A DNA stretch of 64,000 bases. Source: Gammaproteobacteria bacterium UBA5078 (GTDB taxonomy: Bacteria > Pseudomonadota > Gammaproteobacteria > Pseudomonadales > Pseudohongiellaceae). Position numbers and translations under genes: made by a program. The DNA is taken from NCBI GenBank assembly GCA_002416505.1, contig DIAM01000021.1, positions 1-64,000 of the forward strand, read 5' to 3'. Shown in pieces: positions 23,046 to 32,380 of this stretch (the stretch's first letter is position 1; every line of letters starts with the position of its first letter). Below the pieces are notes generated by a model, which worked only from the letters and a program-made list of their open reading frames with translations, had not been told where the DNA came from and did not search any database.

Positions 23046-25642
23046 ATTCTGCTGTCATATTCGCCATTATACGCAAAGATGTGCGAGGTTTGTGGCCACT
23101 AGTTTTACTAGGCTTGGTGTTGTTCACACTAGAGCCGGTAGTGGCAGAGTTAGATCTAAATTCAAACTCAGAATTTTGGCTCAGCTTGAAAAGTAATTTC
23201 TATTGGCTGAGCTATTTCCTCGGTTGCTTGTTGATGATTTCTGTCATTCAACAAGACCCTGCCGATAGTGTTACTCATGATTGGTTGACGCGACCTATCT
23301 CGCGCAGCAATTGGTTAGTCGCTAAACTCCTATTTGTAGTATTGACTGTTTGCCTGCCCATCGTACTTGCTCGATTTTTAGTTAATTTGAGTAATGGTTT
23401 AGGCCTGGGAATGTCGTTCAGTTATGCCCTTGCTATCGAAAAACTGCCCAGCCTTCTAGCCTTGCCAGTCCTCATTGCCGTAGGCCTTTTGGCTGCGAAC
23501 TTGCGCAAGACCATTCTATTGCTAGTGATAGTACTTTTGGCCGCGATCTTGCCCGCTTGGAATGTGACACAGCCACTGTTTGATATCTTGGGTGTAAACC
23601 TTTCAGAAGATTTCAATGCCCTGATGTGGCTACAGGCATTACCCATTGTGTTGTTCGGATTAATCGCCGTATTTGGTGTGTATTGGTTCCGCTATTGCAA
23701 GCGCGACGCAATAATCGCTTCAGTATTGATGGGAATTTCGCTCACAGGCTTGTTCTTCTCAATGTTCCCACCACATTTTATCTACAACTGGGATACCGCC
23801 CTTGCGGCGAACCGAGCAATGTATAACGAACCAGGCAATGCACTTGAAGAAGTGGTGGTTTTCGACCAAGCTCTCGCCTGCTTTCCAGCAAGTACTATCG
23901 ATAACGATCGCAATAACGCCCTAGCAGAAGCGGTTTTCGAGCAAGCCAATTGGACGGAACAAGCTTTAGCAACCGCCGGCCCCGGTGCACTTAACCTCTC
24001 CACTCGCTTTAGCAGTCGCAAATTAGCTGTTGAATGGTTCGCAGCGCAGCCACTAGGACGGGAGCGTTCCGTGCCATGGTTGCTACACAAAGTACAAGTG
24101 TCCGCGCAGCTTGTTGCGAATTCACAGGCTGAGCCTTTTACTCTTCCACGCTCCTCTACTGCGCAGAACCGATTCGATCGCCTCTCCTCAGATCTTGCAG
24201 ACTACTGGTTGCTGCCGCGCGATGTAGTGGAGCGCTACTCTTCGGATTCAAGCACACGGCTTGTGATGGACGTGGAGTTGGGAGTACTAGCACCCAAAGT
24301 ACAACTCCTTCAAGCCGATGGCGAACGCCATTATCTCGCTGGCATCGGTTACTGCCGTGCTAAGCCCGACAACCTCGCCAATACTATCGTGATTGAGTGC
24401 GTTTCTAGGGGTCCACAGCCAGCATTGGTGTCTGCCTCACTCGTAGGCATTCCTAGTTCTCGTGTCGACAACCGCATAAATCCACGCTACACGCCTGATT
24501 GGATAGAAGCGCTTGGCCGAACTCAGTTTGAGTTAACGCTTCGCGACGCTCGCCTTGTCGATAGCACAGCTGTTCAGATTATTGCTTACGAAATACAAGG
24601 GCTAATCCATAAGAAGATTGTTAGTAAAGGGATTCTCGGCGACACGCTATCGCAGTGCCCACTTCCTGAGAACGATAATTTCGAGACCATAGAACGGTCT
24701 CGTTGGGCAGACCGTTCACCCCATGAAAGTAGCTCGATTGCAGTGGAACAAGATGTGCGACTTGAGGTGTTGGACTGGCGCACAGAGGCCAACTCCAACA
24801 AACCAGTATTGGTGTTACTACCTGGTCTTGGCGCCACAGCGCACTCGTTTGATACTCTCGCGCCTCGGTTAGCAGAGCATTACGGTGTGGTCGCTATCAC
24901 CCGGCGTGGAGTTGGCGCGTCTAGCAAACCAGGCCACGGCTACAATATCGAACGCCTGGGTCAAGATATCCTGCAAGTAATTGATACACTTGGTATCGAG
25001 AAACCCGTCTTGATAGGCCACTCCATTGCTGGAGATGAACTCAGTTATCTTGGTGCTCATTCGCCAGAGCGGTTCTCCGGCCTAGTGTATTTGGATGCGG
25101 CCTATGATCGCAGCCAAGCTCGAAAAGTCATTCGCGAGCTAGAAGTCTCACTCCCACCATTGCCTCCTCCTAGGCAGGAAGAATTTGTGTCTTACGAAAG
25201 TGCACGAAGATACGGCGAGCGCATAGGTGCCATACGCATGATCCCAGAGGGAGAGATTCTAGCCAGCTACGATTTTGCAACTGGTGCGAATAAACACGCC
25301 TCCCGTTTTCTAGACGCAGTAGAGATGGGTTTGAAGTCACCAGATTATGCCAGCATCGAACTTCCTGCATTGGCCATCTACGCTGTACCAAGCGGACCAG
25401 CCTCTTTGATGGAGCCTTGGTATGACGAGGACGAACCCGCAACGCAGCAGACTGTAAGCAAACTATTTGAGTACACCCACGAGTTGAAGGAAAGGCAGAT
25501 TACTCAGTTTGAACAGGAGGTAGCGCATGGACTGGTCCTAAGGATTATGGACGCTGACCACTGGATTTTTGTTTCACATGAACAAGAAACCCTAGACGCT
25601 ATCGAGAAATTCCTAGATCCAATTTTTAAGCCTGGTATGTGA
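23042..25642 (+). CDS. Fusion of ABC-2 type permease and alpha/beta hydrolase
   Basis: An 866-residue protein in one uninterrupted frame. Residues ~1-250 hold about six or seven membrane helices of an ABC-2 permease (QQDPADSVTHDWLTRPISR is typical of this permease type). Residues ~260-560 are a soluble region with no recognised fold, probably extracytoplasmic. Residues ~580-866 form an alpha/beta hydrolase: VLVLLPGLGATAHSFD (oxyanion loop), nucleophile Ser661 in IGHSIAGDE, and His840 in DADHWIF; the acidic member is uncertain. The partner ATPase and GntR regulator precede it. The hydrolase might process or release the transported molecule. I know no characterised transporter with this layout. 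Confidence 0.85.
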   Translation: MNSAVIFAIIRKDVRGLWPLVLLGLVLFTLEPVVAELDLNSNSEFWLSLKSNFYWLSYFLGCLLMISVIQQDPADSVTHDWLTRPISRSNWLVAKLLFVVLTVCLPIVLARFLVNLSNGLGLGMSFSYALAIEKLPSLLALPVLIAVGLLAANLRKTILLLVIVLLAAILPAWNVTQPLFDILGVNLSEDFNALMWLQALPIVLFGLIAVFGVYWFRYCKRDAIIASVLMGISLTGLFFSMFPPHFIYNWDTALAANRAMYNEPGNALEEVVVFDQALACFPASTIDNDRNNALAEAVFEQANWTEQALATAGPGALNLSTRFSSRKLAVEWFAAQPLGRERSVPWLLHKVQVSAQLVANSQAEPFTLPRSSTAQNRFDRLSSDLADYWLLPRDVVERYSSDSSTRLVMDVELGVLAPKVQLLQADGERHYLAGIGYCRAKPDNLANTIVIECVSRGPQPALVSASLVGIPSSRVDNRINPRYTPDWIEALGRTQFELTLRDARLVDSTAVQIIAYEIQGLIHKKIVSKGILGDTLSQCPLPENDNFETIERSRWADRSPHESSSIAVEQDVRLEVLDWRTEANSNKPVLVLLPGLGATAHSFDTLAPRLAEHYGVVAITRRGVGASSKPGHGYNIERLGQDILQVIDTLGIEKPVLIGHSIAGDELSYLGAHSPERFSGLVYLDAAYDRSQARKVIRELEVSLPPLPPPRQEEFVSYESARRYGERIGAIRMIPEGEILASYDFATGANKHASRFLDAVEMGLKSPDYASIELPALAIYAVPSGPASLMEPWYDEDEPATQQTVSKLFEYTHELKERQITQFEQEVAHGLVLRIMDADHWIFVSHEQETLDAIEKFLDPIFKPGM

Positions 25643-25752
25643 ACAGCGCCTAGCACATTCTTTTACCGCCCACTTTCTACTTGGGTTTTCATCTTCCTGT
25701 CACGATTGACCGGCAGTATTAGCGGCTCCTACATCCCTTCAGGAGCCTTACC

Positions 25753-27312
25753 GTGTTATCTCGCCTCAGTCTCGCCATCGCCAGCACGCTTATTGCCTTA
25801 CCACTACTCGCTCAGGAAACGCCACAGAAGTGGTTCGACCAGGGCCACGACGCCGTACAGGCGCGTCTGGGGCGCATGGCACAGCCCCCTAAGCGGGCCA
25901 AGAACGTCATCCTCTTCATAGGCGATGGCATGGGGGTCTCCACGGTGACGGCGGCGCGCATCCTCGCCGGTCAACTGGCGGGCAATACCGGCGAGGAGAA
26001 CGAGCTCTACTTCGAGAACTTCCCCAATGTCGCCTTCTCCAAGACCTATAATGTGAATCAGCAGACTCCTGACTCGGCGGGGACCATGACCGCCATGGCC
26101 ACGGGCGTGAAGACCAATGCCGCGCTAATCAGCGTCAATCAATATGTCAGCCTTGGCGACTGCGACGACATGCAAGGCAACAGCCTGCCCACTCTATTGG
26201 AGATGGCCGAGAACAAGGGCATGTCCACCGGCATCGTGACCACCGCGCGCATCACCCACGCGACCCCCGCCGCCAACTACGCCCACAGCATGCATCGTAA
26301 CTTCGAGGACGACGGCGACAGCGCCGCCATGAGCAATCCCGGCAACTGCATCGACATCGCCCGCCAGCTAGTCGAATTCAGCGTACACAACCCGGATAGC
26401 GATGGATTAGAAGTGGCACTTGGTGGCGGACGCCTTAACTTCCTGCCCAAGGCCGAGGGCGCCGACCCAGAGGAAGGAGTGCCCGGCGAGCGCCTAGACG
26501 GACGCGACCTGAGCGCAGAGTGGCTGAAGCGCTACCCCCATGCGGCCTATGTGTGGAACAAGGCCCAGTTCGACGCCGTCGACATCGGCAAGACTGAACA
26601 CCTGCTTGGCCTGTTCGACGGCTCCCATATGGAATACGAACTGGACCGCCCCCGGGACACCGGCGGCGAGCCCTCTCTCAGCGAGATGACCGTCGCGGCG
26701 ATACGCTTACTCGAGAAGAACCCGAAGGGCTATTACCTGAACGTAGAGGCCGGGCGCATCGATCACGCCCACCACGCCACCAACCCACAACGCGCCCTGA
26801 TCGATACCATCGAACTGGCCAAGGCGGTGAAGACTGCCTATGAGATGACCGACCCGAACGAGACCCTCATCATCGTGACCGCCGATCATAGCCATGTGAT
26901 GACTGTGGCGGGCTACCCGACCCGCGGCAATCCCATCCTCGGCAAGGTGATCGGCAACGACGCCCACGGCGCGGCGAAACACCAGCCGGAGCTCGCAGGC
27001 GATGGCCTGCCCTATACCACTCTGGGCTATATCAACGGCCCGGGCCATCGAGTACTGGGGGATTACGAGAGCGCCGATGCAATCCACACCAAACCCCTCA
27101 ACAAGAGTGGCCGCGCGGACCTGACGAATGTCGACACTACCGCGCCGGGCTTCCATCCTGAAACTCTAGTGACCATAGCGGACGAGACCCACGGCGGAGA
27201 AGACGTGGCAGTTTACGCCACGGGACCGGGCGCGGAACTGGTGTCGGGCCTGATGGAACAGAATGTGATCTTCCACATCATGACAACGGCGCTGCAATTG
27301 GAGCAACGCTGA
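25753..27312 (+). CDS. Alkaline phosphatase
   Basis: A 519-residue exported phosphatase starting at GTG 25753 behind AGGAGCC. The signal peptide ends at PLLAQE. The family motifs are present: metal ligand Asp in VILFIGDGMGVST, nucleophile Ser108 in TPDSAGTMTAMATGVKT, then AGRIDHAHHATN, VTADHSHV and ETHGGEDVAVYATGP for the remaining zinc/magnesium ligands. It hydrolyses phosphomonoesters in the periplasm. No Pho box was identified in the 110 bp upstream. It is convergent with the DUF4159 gene, with only 2 bp between. Confidence 0.94.
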   Translation: MLSRLSLAIASTLIALPLLAQETPQKWFDQGHDAVQARLGRMAQPPKRAKNVILFIGDGMGVSTVTAARILAGQLAGNTGEENELYFENFPNVAFSKTYNVNQQTPDSAGTMTAMATGVKTNAALISVNQYVSLGDCDDMQGNSLPTLLEMAENKGMSTGIVTTARITHATPAANYAHSMHRNFEDDGDSAAMSNPGNCIDIARQLVEFSVHNPDSDGLEVALGGGRLNFLPKAEGADPEEGVPGERLDGRDLSAEWLKRYPHAAYVWNKAQFDAVDIGKTEHLLGLFDGSHMEYELDRPRDTGGEPSLSEMTVAAIRLLEKNPKGYYLNVEAGRIDHAHHATNPQRALIDTIELAKAVKTAYEMTDPNETLIIVTADHSHVMTVAGYPTRGNPILGKVIGNDAHGAAKHQPELAGDGLPYTTLGYINGPGHRVLGDYESADAIHTKPLNKSGRADLTNVDTTAPGFHPETLVTIADETHGGEDVAVYATGPGAELVSGLMEQNVIFHIMTTALQLEQR

Positions 27313-27314
27313 AG

Positions 27315-28091
27315 CTAATGCGTCATCGCATAGATGAGATAATTGATACCCAGCTGATAGGCCGAGTTCGCATAGCGGGTGGGGTAATAGGGGTGATAGG
27401 TGTGTTCCCAGCCATCTCCCATGTCGGAGTTCCAGTTGATCAGCACCATGACCCTGCCGTTGTCATCCAGGATCGCGTGATTACTCGCCACATCGATGTC
27501 CTGCTCGCCACGCGAATCGTCGCGGCTCAAGGCGGGGATCATCTTGGGGCCGTCTAGGTCGTAATAGGTGCGGAAGATCTCGTGGTCCGGGCGCAGCTCC
27601 ACGATCTCGCGCTCCGGAAATACCTGCGAGAAGGAGGCCTCGAAGGCATCCCACTGGCGCGTGCCCCAGAAGTCATCGATCAGCAGGAACCCTCCGCGCA
27701 GCAAGTACTCGCGCAGATTATTGATCTCGATCGTATCGAGGCTAATACCGCCCTGCTGCCCCACCTCCAGCATGTATAGGAAGGGGTAGTCGAAGATGCG
27801 CGAATCGTCGAAGCGCAACACGATGGGGTCTTGCATGACTCGCACATTGGTCAGGCGCGCGACGCCGCGCAGGAAATTCTGATCGGCGCCGGGAAAGTCG
27901 ATCGACCATGGCGGGCCACCGTCGCCGTAGAAACCTCCGAAACCGCCACGGGCGCCATAGGTATCGAACTGAACGCGCACGAAATTAAACTCGCCCGCGG
28001 GGTCGTATTCGATATCCGTAAGCGCATTCTGGGCTACTGCCGCGCCGCTGCCTATGTAGAGCGCCAGCAAGCAGGCTAGGATTCGTTCCAT
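27315..28091 (-). CDS. Exported DUF4159 protein
   Basis: A 258-residue protein with a signal peptide ending at GAAVAQN. The mature part has the DUF4159 pattern: FNFVRVQFDTYG near the start, YPFLYMLEVGQQGGISL, LREYLLRGGFLLIDDFWGT and HPYYPTRYANSAYQLGINYLIYAMTH at the end. Elsewhere this domain often sits near MoxR/AAA-type and von Willebrand proteins, but none is here. The gene stands alone, divergent from an SDR gene. Function is unknown. Confidence 0.88.
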   Translation of the reverse strand: MERILACLLALYIGSGAAVAQNALTDIEYDPAGEFNFVRVQFDTYGARGGFGGFYGDGGPPWSIDFPGADQNFLRGVARLTNVRVMQDPIVLRFDDSRIFDYPFLYMLEVGQQGGISLDTIEINNLREYLLRGGFLLIDDFWGTRQWDAFEASFSQVFPEREIVELRPDHEIFRTYYDLDGPKMIPALSRDDSRGEQDIDVASNHAILDDNGRVMVLINWNSDMGDGWEHTYHPYYPTRYANSAYQLGINYLIYAMTH

Positions 28092-28240
28092 AGGGTCGTC
28101 TCTGGTTTTTGGTGGCCCCTATTAAACTCTATCTCGCCCTGCTTACTCAACCCAATGTCGAACATGAAGACAAAGCTGTTCTAATAATCATCCACACGCG
28201 GTCTAATCGACGTATACATGCGCGAATAAAGGAGGGCACC

Positions 28241-29116
28241 ATGCCAACGAACACACGAGATCTAGCCGGGAAGACCTATGTCGTCACTGGCGCGAACAGC
28301 GGTATTGGCTTCGAGGCGGCGCAGGATTTCGCCCAGCGCGGGGCCACCGCGATCCTAGTCTGCCGTAGCCAGGCCCGTGGCCAGGAGGCCATCGATCGCA
28401 TCAAGCTGCACACTGGCAATCAAGACCTGCACCTCTATATCGCCGATTTCGGCCTGCTGGCCAGCGTTAGCGCGGTGGCAGATAAGATTGTCAGCGACTT
28501 CCCCGTCATCCATGTCCTGTGCAATAACGCCGGCGGGTCTAATGGCACGCGCAGTGTCAGCGCCGAGGGCTTCGAAACCACGCTGGCCACCAACCACCTA
28601 AGCGGTTTCCTGCTTACGCAAAAACTCCTGCCAGCCATCATCAAGGGAGGGGAGCAAGGCTTAGCCCGCATCGTGTTTACCAGCTCCTATGGCCATACCC
28701 ACAGCCCCCTGAATTTCGATGACCTAGGCTTGGAGAGGGACTACAAGTCGCTCAAGGCCTATGGTCGCTCCAAGCTGATGAATCTGCTCACGGCACGCGA
28801 GGTGCAGCGTCGCTACGGCGAACACAACATCGTGGCCAGCTCCTTCCATCCCGGGGCCGTCCGCACGCCAATCTGGGGCAAGGGCGGCCCGGTCGCGCGC
28901 ATCCTCGGCGTGGTGCTCTACCCCTTCATGGTGAGCATCGAGAAAGGGGCCGACACAATGATCTGGCTGAGCAGTTCGGACGACGAGGCTAGCGTTCAGG
29001 CCGAAGGGGACTATTTCATTAAACGCACCCGCACCACGCCCGCCAGCTTCGCCACCGACGAGGCTGCCCAGAGGCTCTGGCAGGTCAGCATGGACACGGT
29101 TTCACCCTATTTCTAG
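28241..29116 (+). CDS. Short-chain dehydrogenase/reductase (retinol-dehydrogenase-like)
   Basis: A 291-residue SDR starting at ATG 28241 behind AGGAGGG; a longer frame from 28109 is not supported. The cofactor motif is TGANSGIGFEAAQ, with CRSQARG after strand 2 suggesting NADP preference, then NNAGG and the catalytic Tyr/Lys in KAYGRSKLMN with Ser in IVFTSSYGH. Similar proteins include retinol dehydrogenase-like and WW-domain-oxidoreductase-like SDRs; the substrate is unknown. Confidence 0.9.
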   Translation: MPTNTRDLAGKTYVVTGANSGIGFEAAQDFAQRGATAILVCRSQARGQEAIDRIKLHTGNQDLHLYIADFGLLASVSAVADKIVSDFPVIHVLCNNAGGSNGTRSVSAEGFETTLATNHLSGFLLTQKLLPAIIKGGEQGLARIVFTSSYGHTHSPLNFDDLGLERDYKSLKAYGRSKLMNLLTAREVQRRYGEHNIVASSFHPGAVRTPIWGKGGPVARILGVVLYPFMVSIEKGADTMIWLSSSDDEASVQAEGDYFIKRTRTTPASFATDEAAQRLWQVSMDTVSPYF

Positions 29117-29226
29117 CGCTAAGGCATAGGCTTTGTGCGCTACACCACAGTGTTCTGTGTGCAGGCCAGTTAGGCTTCTGCAGACTTATTAACGGGATTA
29201 TCAATCGCTCCACAGGATCCGATTCA

Positions 29227-29976
29227 ATGCACACCACAAAACTACTTACTCAGGCTGCCTTATTAGGCACGCTCTATTTTAGCAATGTCGTTATGGCCAG
29301 CGCCGCCGATGAGCCCTCCCCCTTAGCGGGCACAGGCATAGAACCCAATGTCGTGAGCTACACGGTCGTGGAGGAAGTCGATGATCCACTGATCCGCCTC
29401 AACCGCGCCATCTTCGCGTTCAACGACGTGTCCTACCGCTATGTGTTGATTCCATTCGCACGCGTCTACAACGAGGTGCCCACTCCGGTGCGCAGCGGCA
29501 TTGGTAATTTCTTCGACAATATCAAGAGCCCAATTCCATTCACGAACCATTTGCTGCAAGGTAAGGGGCGTCAGGCAGGAGTAGACTTCTTGCGTTTCGG
29601 GATTAACACAACGGTTGGCCTACTTGGCTTTTTTGACCCGGCGACCAAGTGGTTCGAATTAGAGCGTGTCAACACAGGCTTCGGCGAGACTCTCACTCAG
29701 TATAATGTCGGCCATGGCCCCTATCTCGTGATGCCCTTCGCGGGCCCGAGCACTATACGCGGCGGCAGTGGCACCATGGTGGATTCATTTCTCAACCCAC
29801 TGGCTTATATTCTTGAGCAACCCGATGGGACGATCACCAGAGTCTTCGACAATTTGCAGGAATACGCGCCCTCGGCGCCTGCCTATTTAGAGTTGCGCAA
29901 GAACAGCGCCGATCTCTACATCTTCATGCGCAACGCGCACCTGCAGGATATCCAGCGCGATGCCGAGTTCAAATAA
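29227..29976 (+). CDS. mlaA: MlaA/VacJ-family outer-membrane lipid-trafficking protein
   Basis: A 249-residue exported protein. After a signal peptide ending near MASAADE the sequence follows MlaA: DDPLIRLNRAIFAFNDVSYRYVLIPFARVYN, VRSGIGNFFDNIKSPIPFTNHLLQGK, FGINTTVGLLGFFDPA and GPYLVMPFAGPSTIRGGSG. MlaA removes phospholipids from the outer leaflet. Unlike E. coli MlaA, no lipobox Cys is present in the signal region, so it is probably not lipidated. An RND protein starts 2 bp after its stop; MlaA-RND pairs are seen in several gammaproteobacteria and may act together in lipid transport. Confidence 0.9.
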   Translation: MHTTKLLTQAALLGTLYFSNVVMASAADEPSPLAGTGIEPNVVSYTVVEEVDDPLIRLNRAIFAFNDVSYRYVLIPFARVYNEVPTPVRSGIGNFFDNIKSPIPFTNHLLQGKGRQAGVDFLRFGINTTVGLLGFFDPATKWFELERVNTGFGETLTQYNVGHGPYLVMPFAGPSTIRGGSGTMVDSFLNPLAYILEQPDGTITRVFDNLQEYAPSAPAYLELRKNSADLYIFMRNAHLQDIQRDAEFK

Positions 29977-29977
29977 T

Positions 29978-32380
29978 ATGCTTAGCCGCTTCATCGATAC
30001 CCTAGTACAGTGGCCAAAAACCGTTCTAGGGCTATTCATCATAGTAACAGTGGCACTTGGCTCCCAAGCGCCCAACTTCGATATAGACGCCTCTCCCGAT
30101 ACGCTGCTCACCAAAGACAATGCGTTATTCACGCAGACTCAATTGGTGAACGAGCGCTTCGCTCCGCAGGAATTCCTGCTGGTGACCTATCAGCCAGAGA
30201 CCTATGAGCTGTTCTCGACACAGACCTTCGAGAGTGTCGCCCAGTTAAGTGACGATCTGTTGAGTCTGGAGCGCGTGGACTCCGTGCGCTCTATCCTCAA
30301 TGTGCCGGTCTTCCCCGAAGGCACGAGCATGCTGCGCGCAGACCTCGATCTGTCCAGCCTTGCGATCGAGTCTAACGACTATTCGATGGAGGCGCTGCGC
30401 GAACAGTTCACCGACCACCCTATCTACACCAACCTCCTCGTCAACGAAGCACTAACGGCGACGGCGCTACAGGTACTGTTTCGCAGCAACGAGGAGTTAC
30501 AGGCGCTCGATGCGCAGATCAACGACTTTCGCGCCCAGTATCAGGCGCAAGGCCTATCCGCGCAGCAGGAGCTTGAACTAGAGCGCCTGGAGACCCAGGC
30601 CGACCCATTACGACAGGAGCTGAACCGCACCCGTAGCGCAGAGATAGAACAGATTCGCGGCTTCATTAGCAAGTACGAGGGCGACGCCACGATCCACATG
30701 GGCGGCGTGCACGTGCTGGCCGACCAACTCATCGAGATCATCAGCAACGACCTCGTAGTGTTTGGCATTGCGATCGCGATCGGCATCTGTCTCATGCTGC
30801 TGGTATTGTTCCGCGCACTGCGCTGGGTGTGTATTCCCATCCTGTGTTGCCTGAGCAGCATCCTATCCACCATGGGCTTGTTCGCATTATTGAATATCAA
30901 GGCTACGGTCATCTCGTCGAACTTCATCGCGCTGCAATTGATCTTGACGCTGGCCATCGTGATCCACCTGATCGTGCAATTTCGCGAGAGCTCGGCGGCC
31001 CAGCCCGACGCCTCCCAGCGCGATCTCATCAGGGAGACATTGCGCGAGAAGATTGGGCCTTGTTTCTTCGCCGGTTTAACTACCTCGGTAGGTTTCGGCT
31101 CCCTCATCTTCAGCGGCATCGCCCCGGTGATCGCCTTCGGCTGGATGATGATTATCGCCATGGGTTTCTCCATCGCCGTGAGCCTCACCCTATTCCCCGT
31201 AATCCTAGAATTGCTGCCCAAGCACAAGCAGCGCGATGAGCTCGCCGTGTTCGGCGCTACGGTCAAGGGATTCGCCAACGCCGCGCTAAACCAACGCGCC
31301 TTGATCGCCCTGGTCAGCATCGCATTGGCGCTATTGAGCGGCGTCGGCATTCTGCGCTTAGACGTGGAAAACAGCTTCATCAATTACTTCAAAGACAGCA
31401 CGCAGATTCACCAGGAACTCGCCTACATCGACCAGGAGTTCGGTGGCTCCACGCCTCTGGATTTGATCTATACCATCAACGAGCGCCCCGATAATCCCGA
31501 CATCGTGATGTCGGCCCGCTCCGTGCAGATGCTGCAACTCATTCAGCATCGCATGAAGGAGCATGAGGCCGTTGGACGCGTACTCTCCGCGGTGAATCTC
31601 ACGGACCTAGCGCGCGAGCTCAATGGCGCCCCCTTGACCGAATACGAGCTGACTACCGCCTATTGGCTGATGGACGAGAACTTCCGCGAGGACTTACTGG
31701 GGGCTTTCTACGACCCGGAGTCGGGCCAGGCGCGCATCAACATCTGGATTCAAGACCTCACCGAAGATCTGAACCGCGCGCAATTGCTCGAGGATATTCG
31801 CGCCCAGATGAGTGAGATGGGAGTGCCGGAGTCCGACTATCAACTGACGAATATGTTTGTGCTCTATCAGGATATTCTGCAGCGCCTATTCAGCTCGCAG
31901 ATACTAACCCTCGGGCTCGTCTATGCGGCACTATTCGTCGTGTTCCTGCTGATCTTCCGCTCGCCACGCCTTGCGCTGATCGCCCTAGTGCCAAATTTTC
32001 TACCGACACTAGCCGTACTAGGCATTATGGGCTGGTTGAATATCCCCTTGGACCTGATGACGATCACCATCGCCGCGATCGCGATGGGCATCGCCGTGGA
32101 CGACACCATTCACTATATGCATCGCTTTCAAGAGGAGCGCGCCGAACACGGTTATGAGGAGGCGGTGCAGCGCACCCATTCTAGCGTTGGCCTGGCCATA
32201 CTCTACACCTCGCTGTTGATCATGGCGGGCTTCTCGATGCTGGCCTTCTCGGACTTCGTGCCTAGCATCCTGTTCGGCCTGCTCACCTCGATGGCGATGG
32301 GCTTGGCGCTACTCGTTGACCTATGCCTGCTGCCTATTCTGCTGCGCTGGGGTCCGAAGAGCTCCGGTCAAAGCGCATAA
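29978..32380 (+). CDS. RND/MMPL-family membrane transporter
   Basis: An 800-residue protein with the two-fold MMPL layout: helix at residues ~10-30, a large extracytoplasmic loop to ~250, five or six helices, a second loop, then a second helix bundle. Conserved features include FDIDASPDTLLTKDN, AIAMGIAVDDTIHYMHRF (helix-4-type motif) and a similar block in the first half. The first loop contains a predicted coiled-coil stretch (QAQGLSAQQELELERLETQ). ATG 29978 is chosen; an in-frame ATG at 29960 overlaps mlaA. It probably partners MlaA in lipid or hopanoid-like transport. Its 3' end overlaps the opposite-strand RND gene by 47 bp. Confidence 0.88.
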   Translation: MLSRFIDTLVQWPKTVLGLFIIVTVALGSQAPNFDIDASPDTLLTKDNALFTQTQLVNERFAPQEFLLVTYQPETYELFSTQTFESVAQLSDDLLSLERVDSVRSILNVPVFPEGTSMLRADLDLSSLAIESNDYSMEALREQFTDHPIYTNLLVNEALTATALQVLFRSNEELQALDAQINDFRAQYQAQGLSAQQELELERLETQADPLRQELNRTRSAEIEQIRGFISKYEGDATIHMGGVHVLADQLIEIISNDLVVFGIAIAIGICLMLLVLFRALRWVCIPILCCLSSILSTMGLFALLNIKATVISSNFIALQLILTLAIVIHLIVQFRESSAAQPDASQRDLIRETLREKIGPCFFAGLTTSVGFGSLIFSGIAPVIAFGWMMIIAMGFSIAVSLTLFPVILELLPKHKQRDELAVFGATVKGFANAALNQRALIALVSIALALLSGVGILRLDVENSFINYFKDSTQIHQELAYIDQEFGGSTPLDLIYTINERPDNPDIVMSARSVQMLQLIQHRMKEHEAVGRVLSAVNLTDLARELNGAPLTEYELTTAYWLMDENFREDLLGAFYDPESGQARINIWIQDLTEDLNRAQLLEDIRAQMSEMGVPESDYQLTNMFVLYQDILQRLFSSQILTLGLVYAALFVVFLLIFRSPRLALIALVPNFLPTLAVLGIMGWLNIPLDLMTITIAAIAMGIAVDDTIHYMHRFQEERAEHGYEEAVQRTHSSVGLAILYTSLLIMAGFSMLAFSDFVPSILFGLLTSMAMGLALLVDLCLLPILLRWGPKSSGQSA

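Noticed and set aside
30541..31383. Minus-strand open frame of 280 codons inside the RND gene
   Set aside because: Composition is unlike a real protein (Met/Arg/Ser-rich) and the plus-strand gene is certain.
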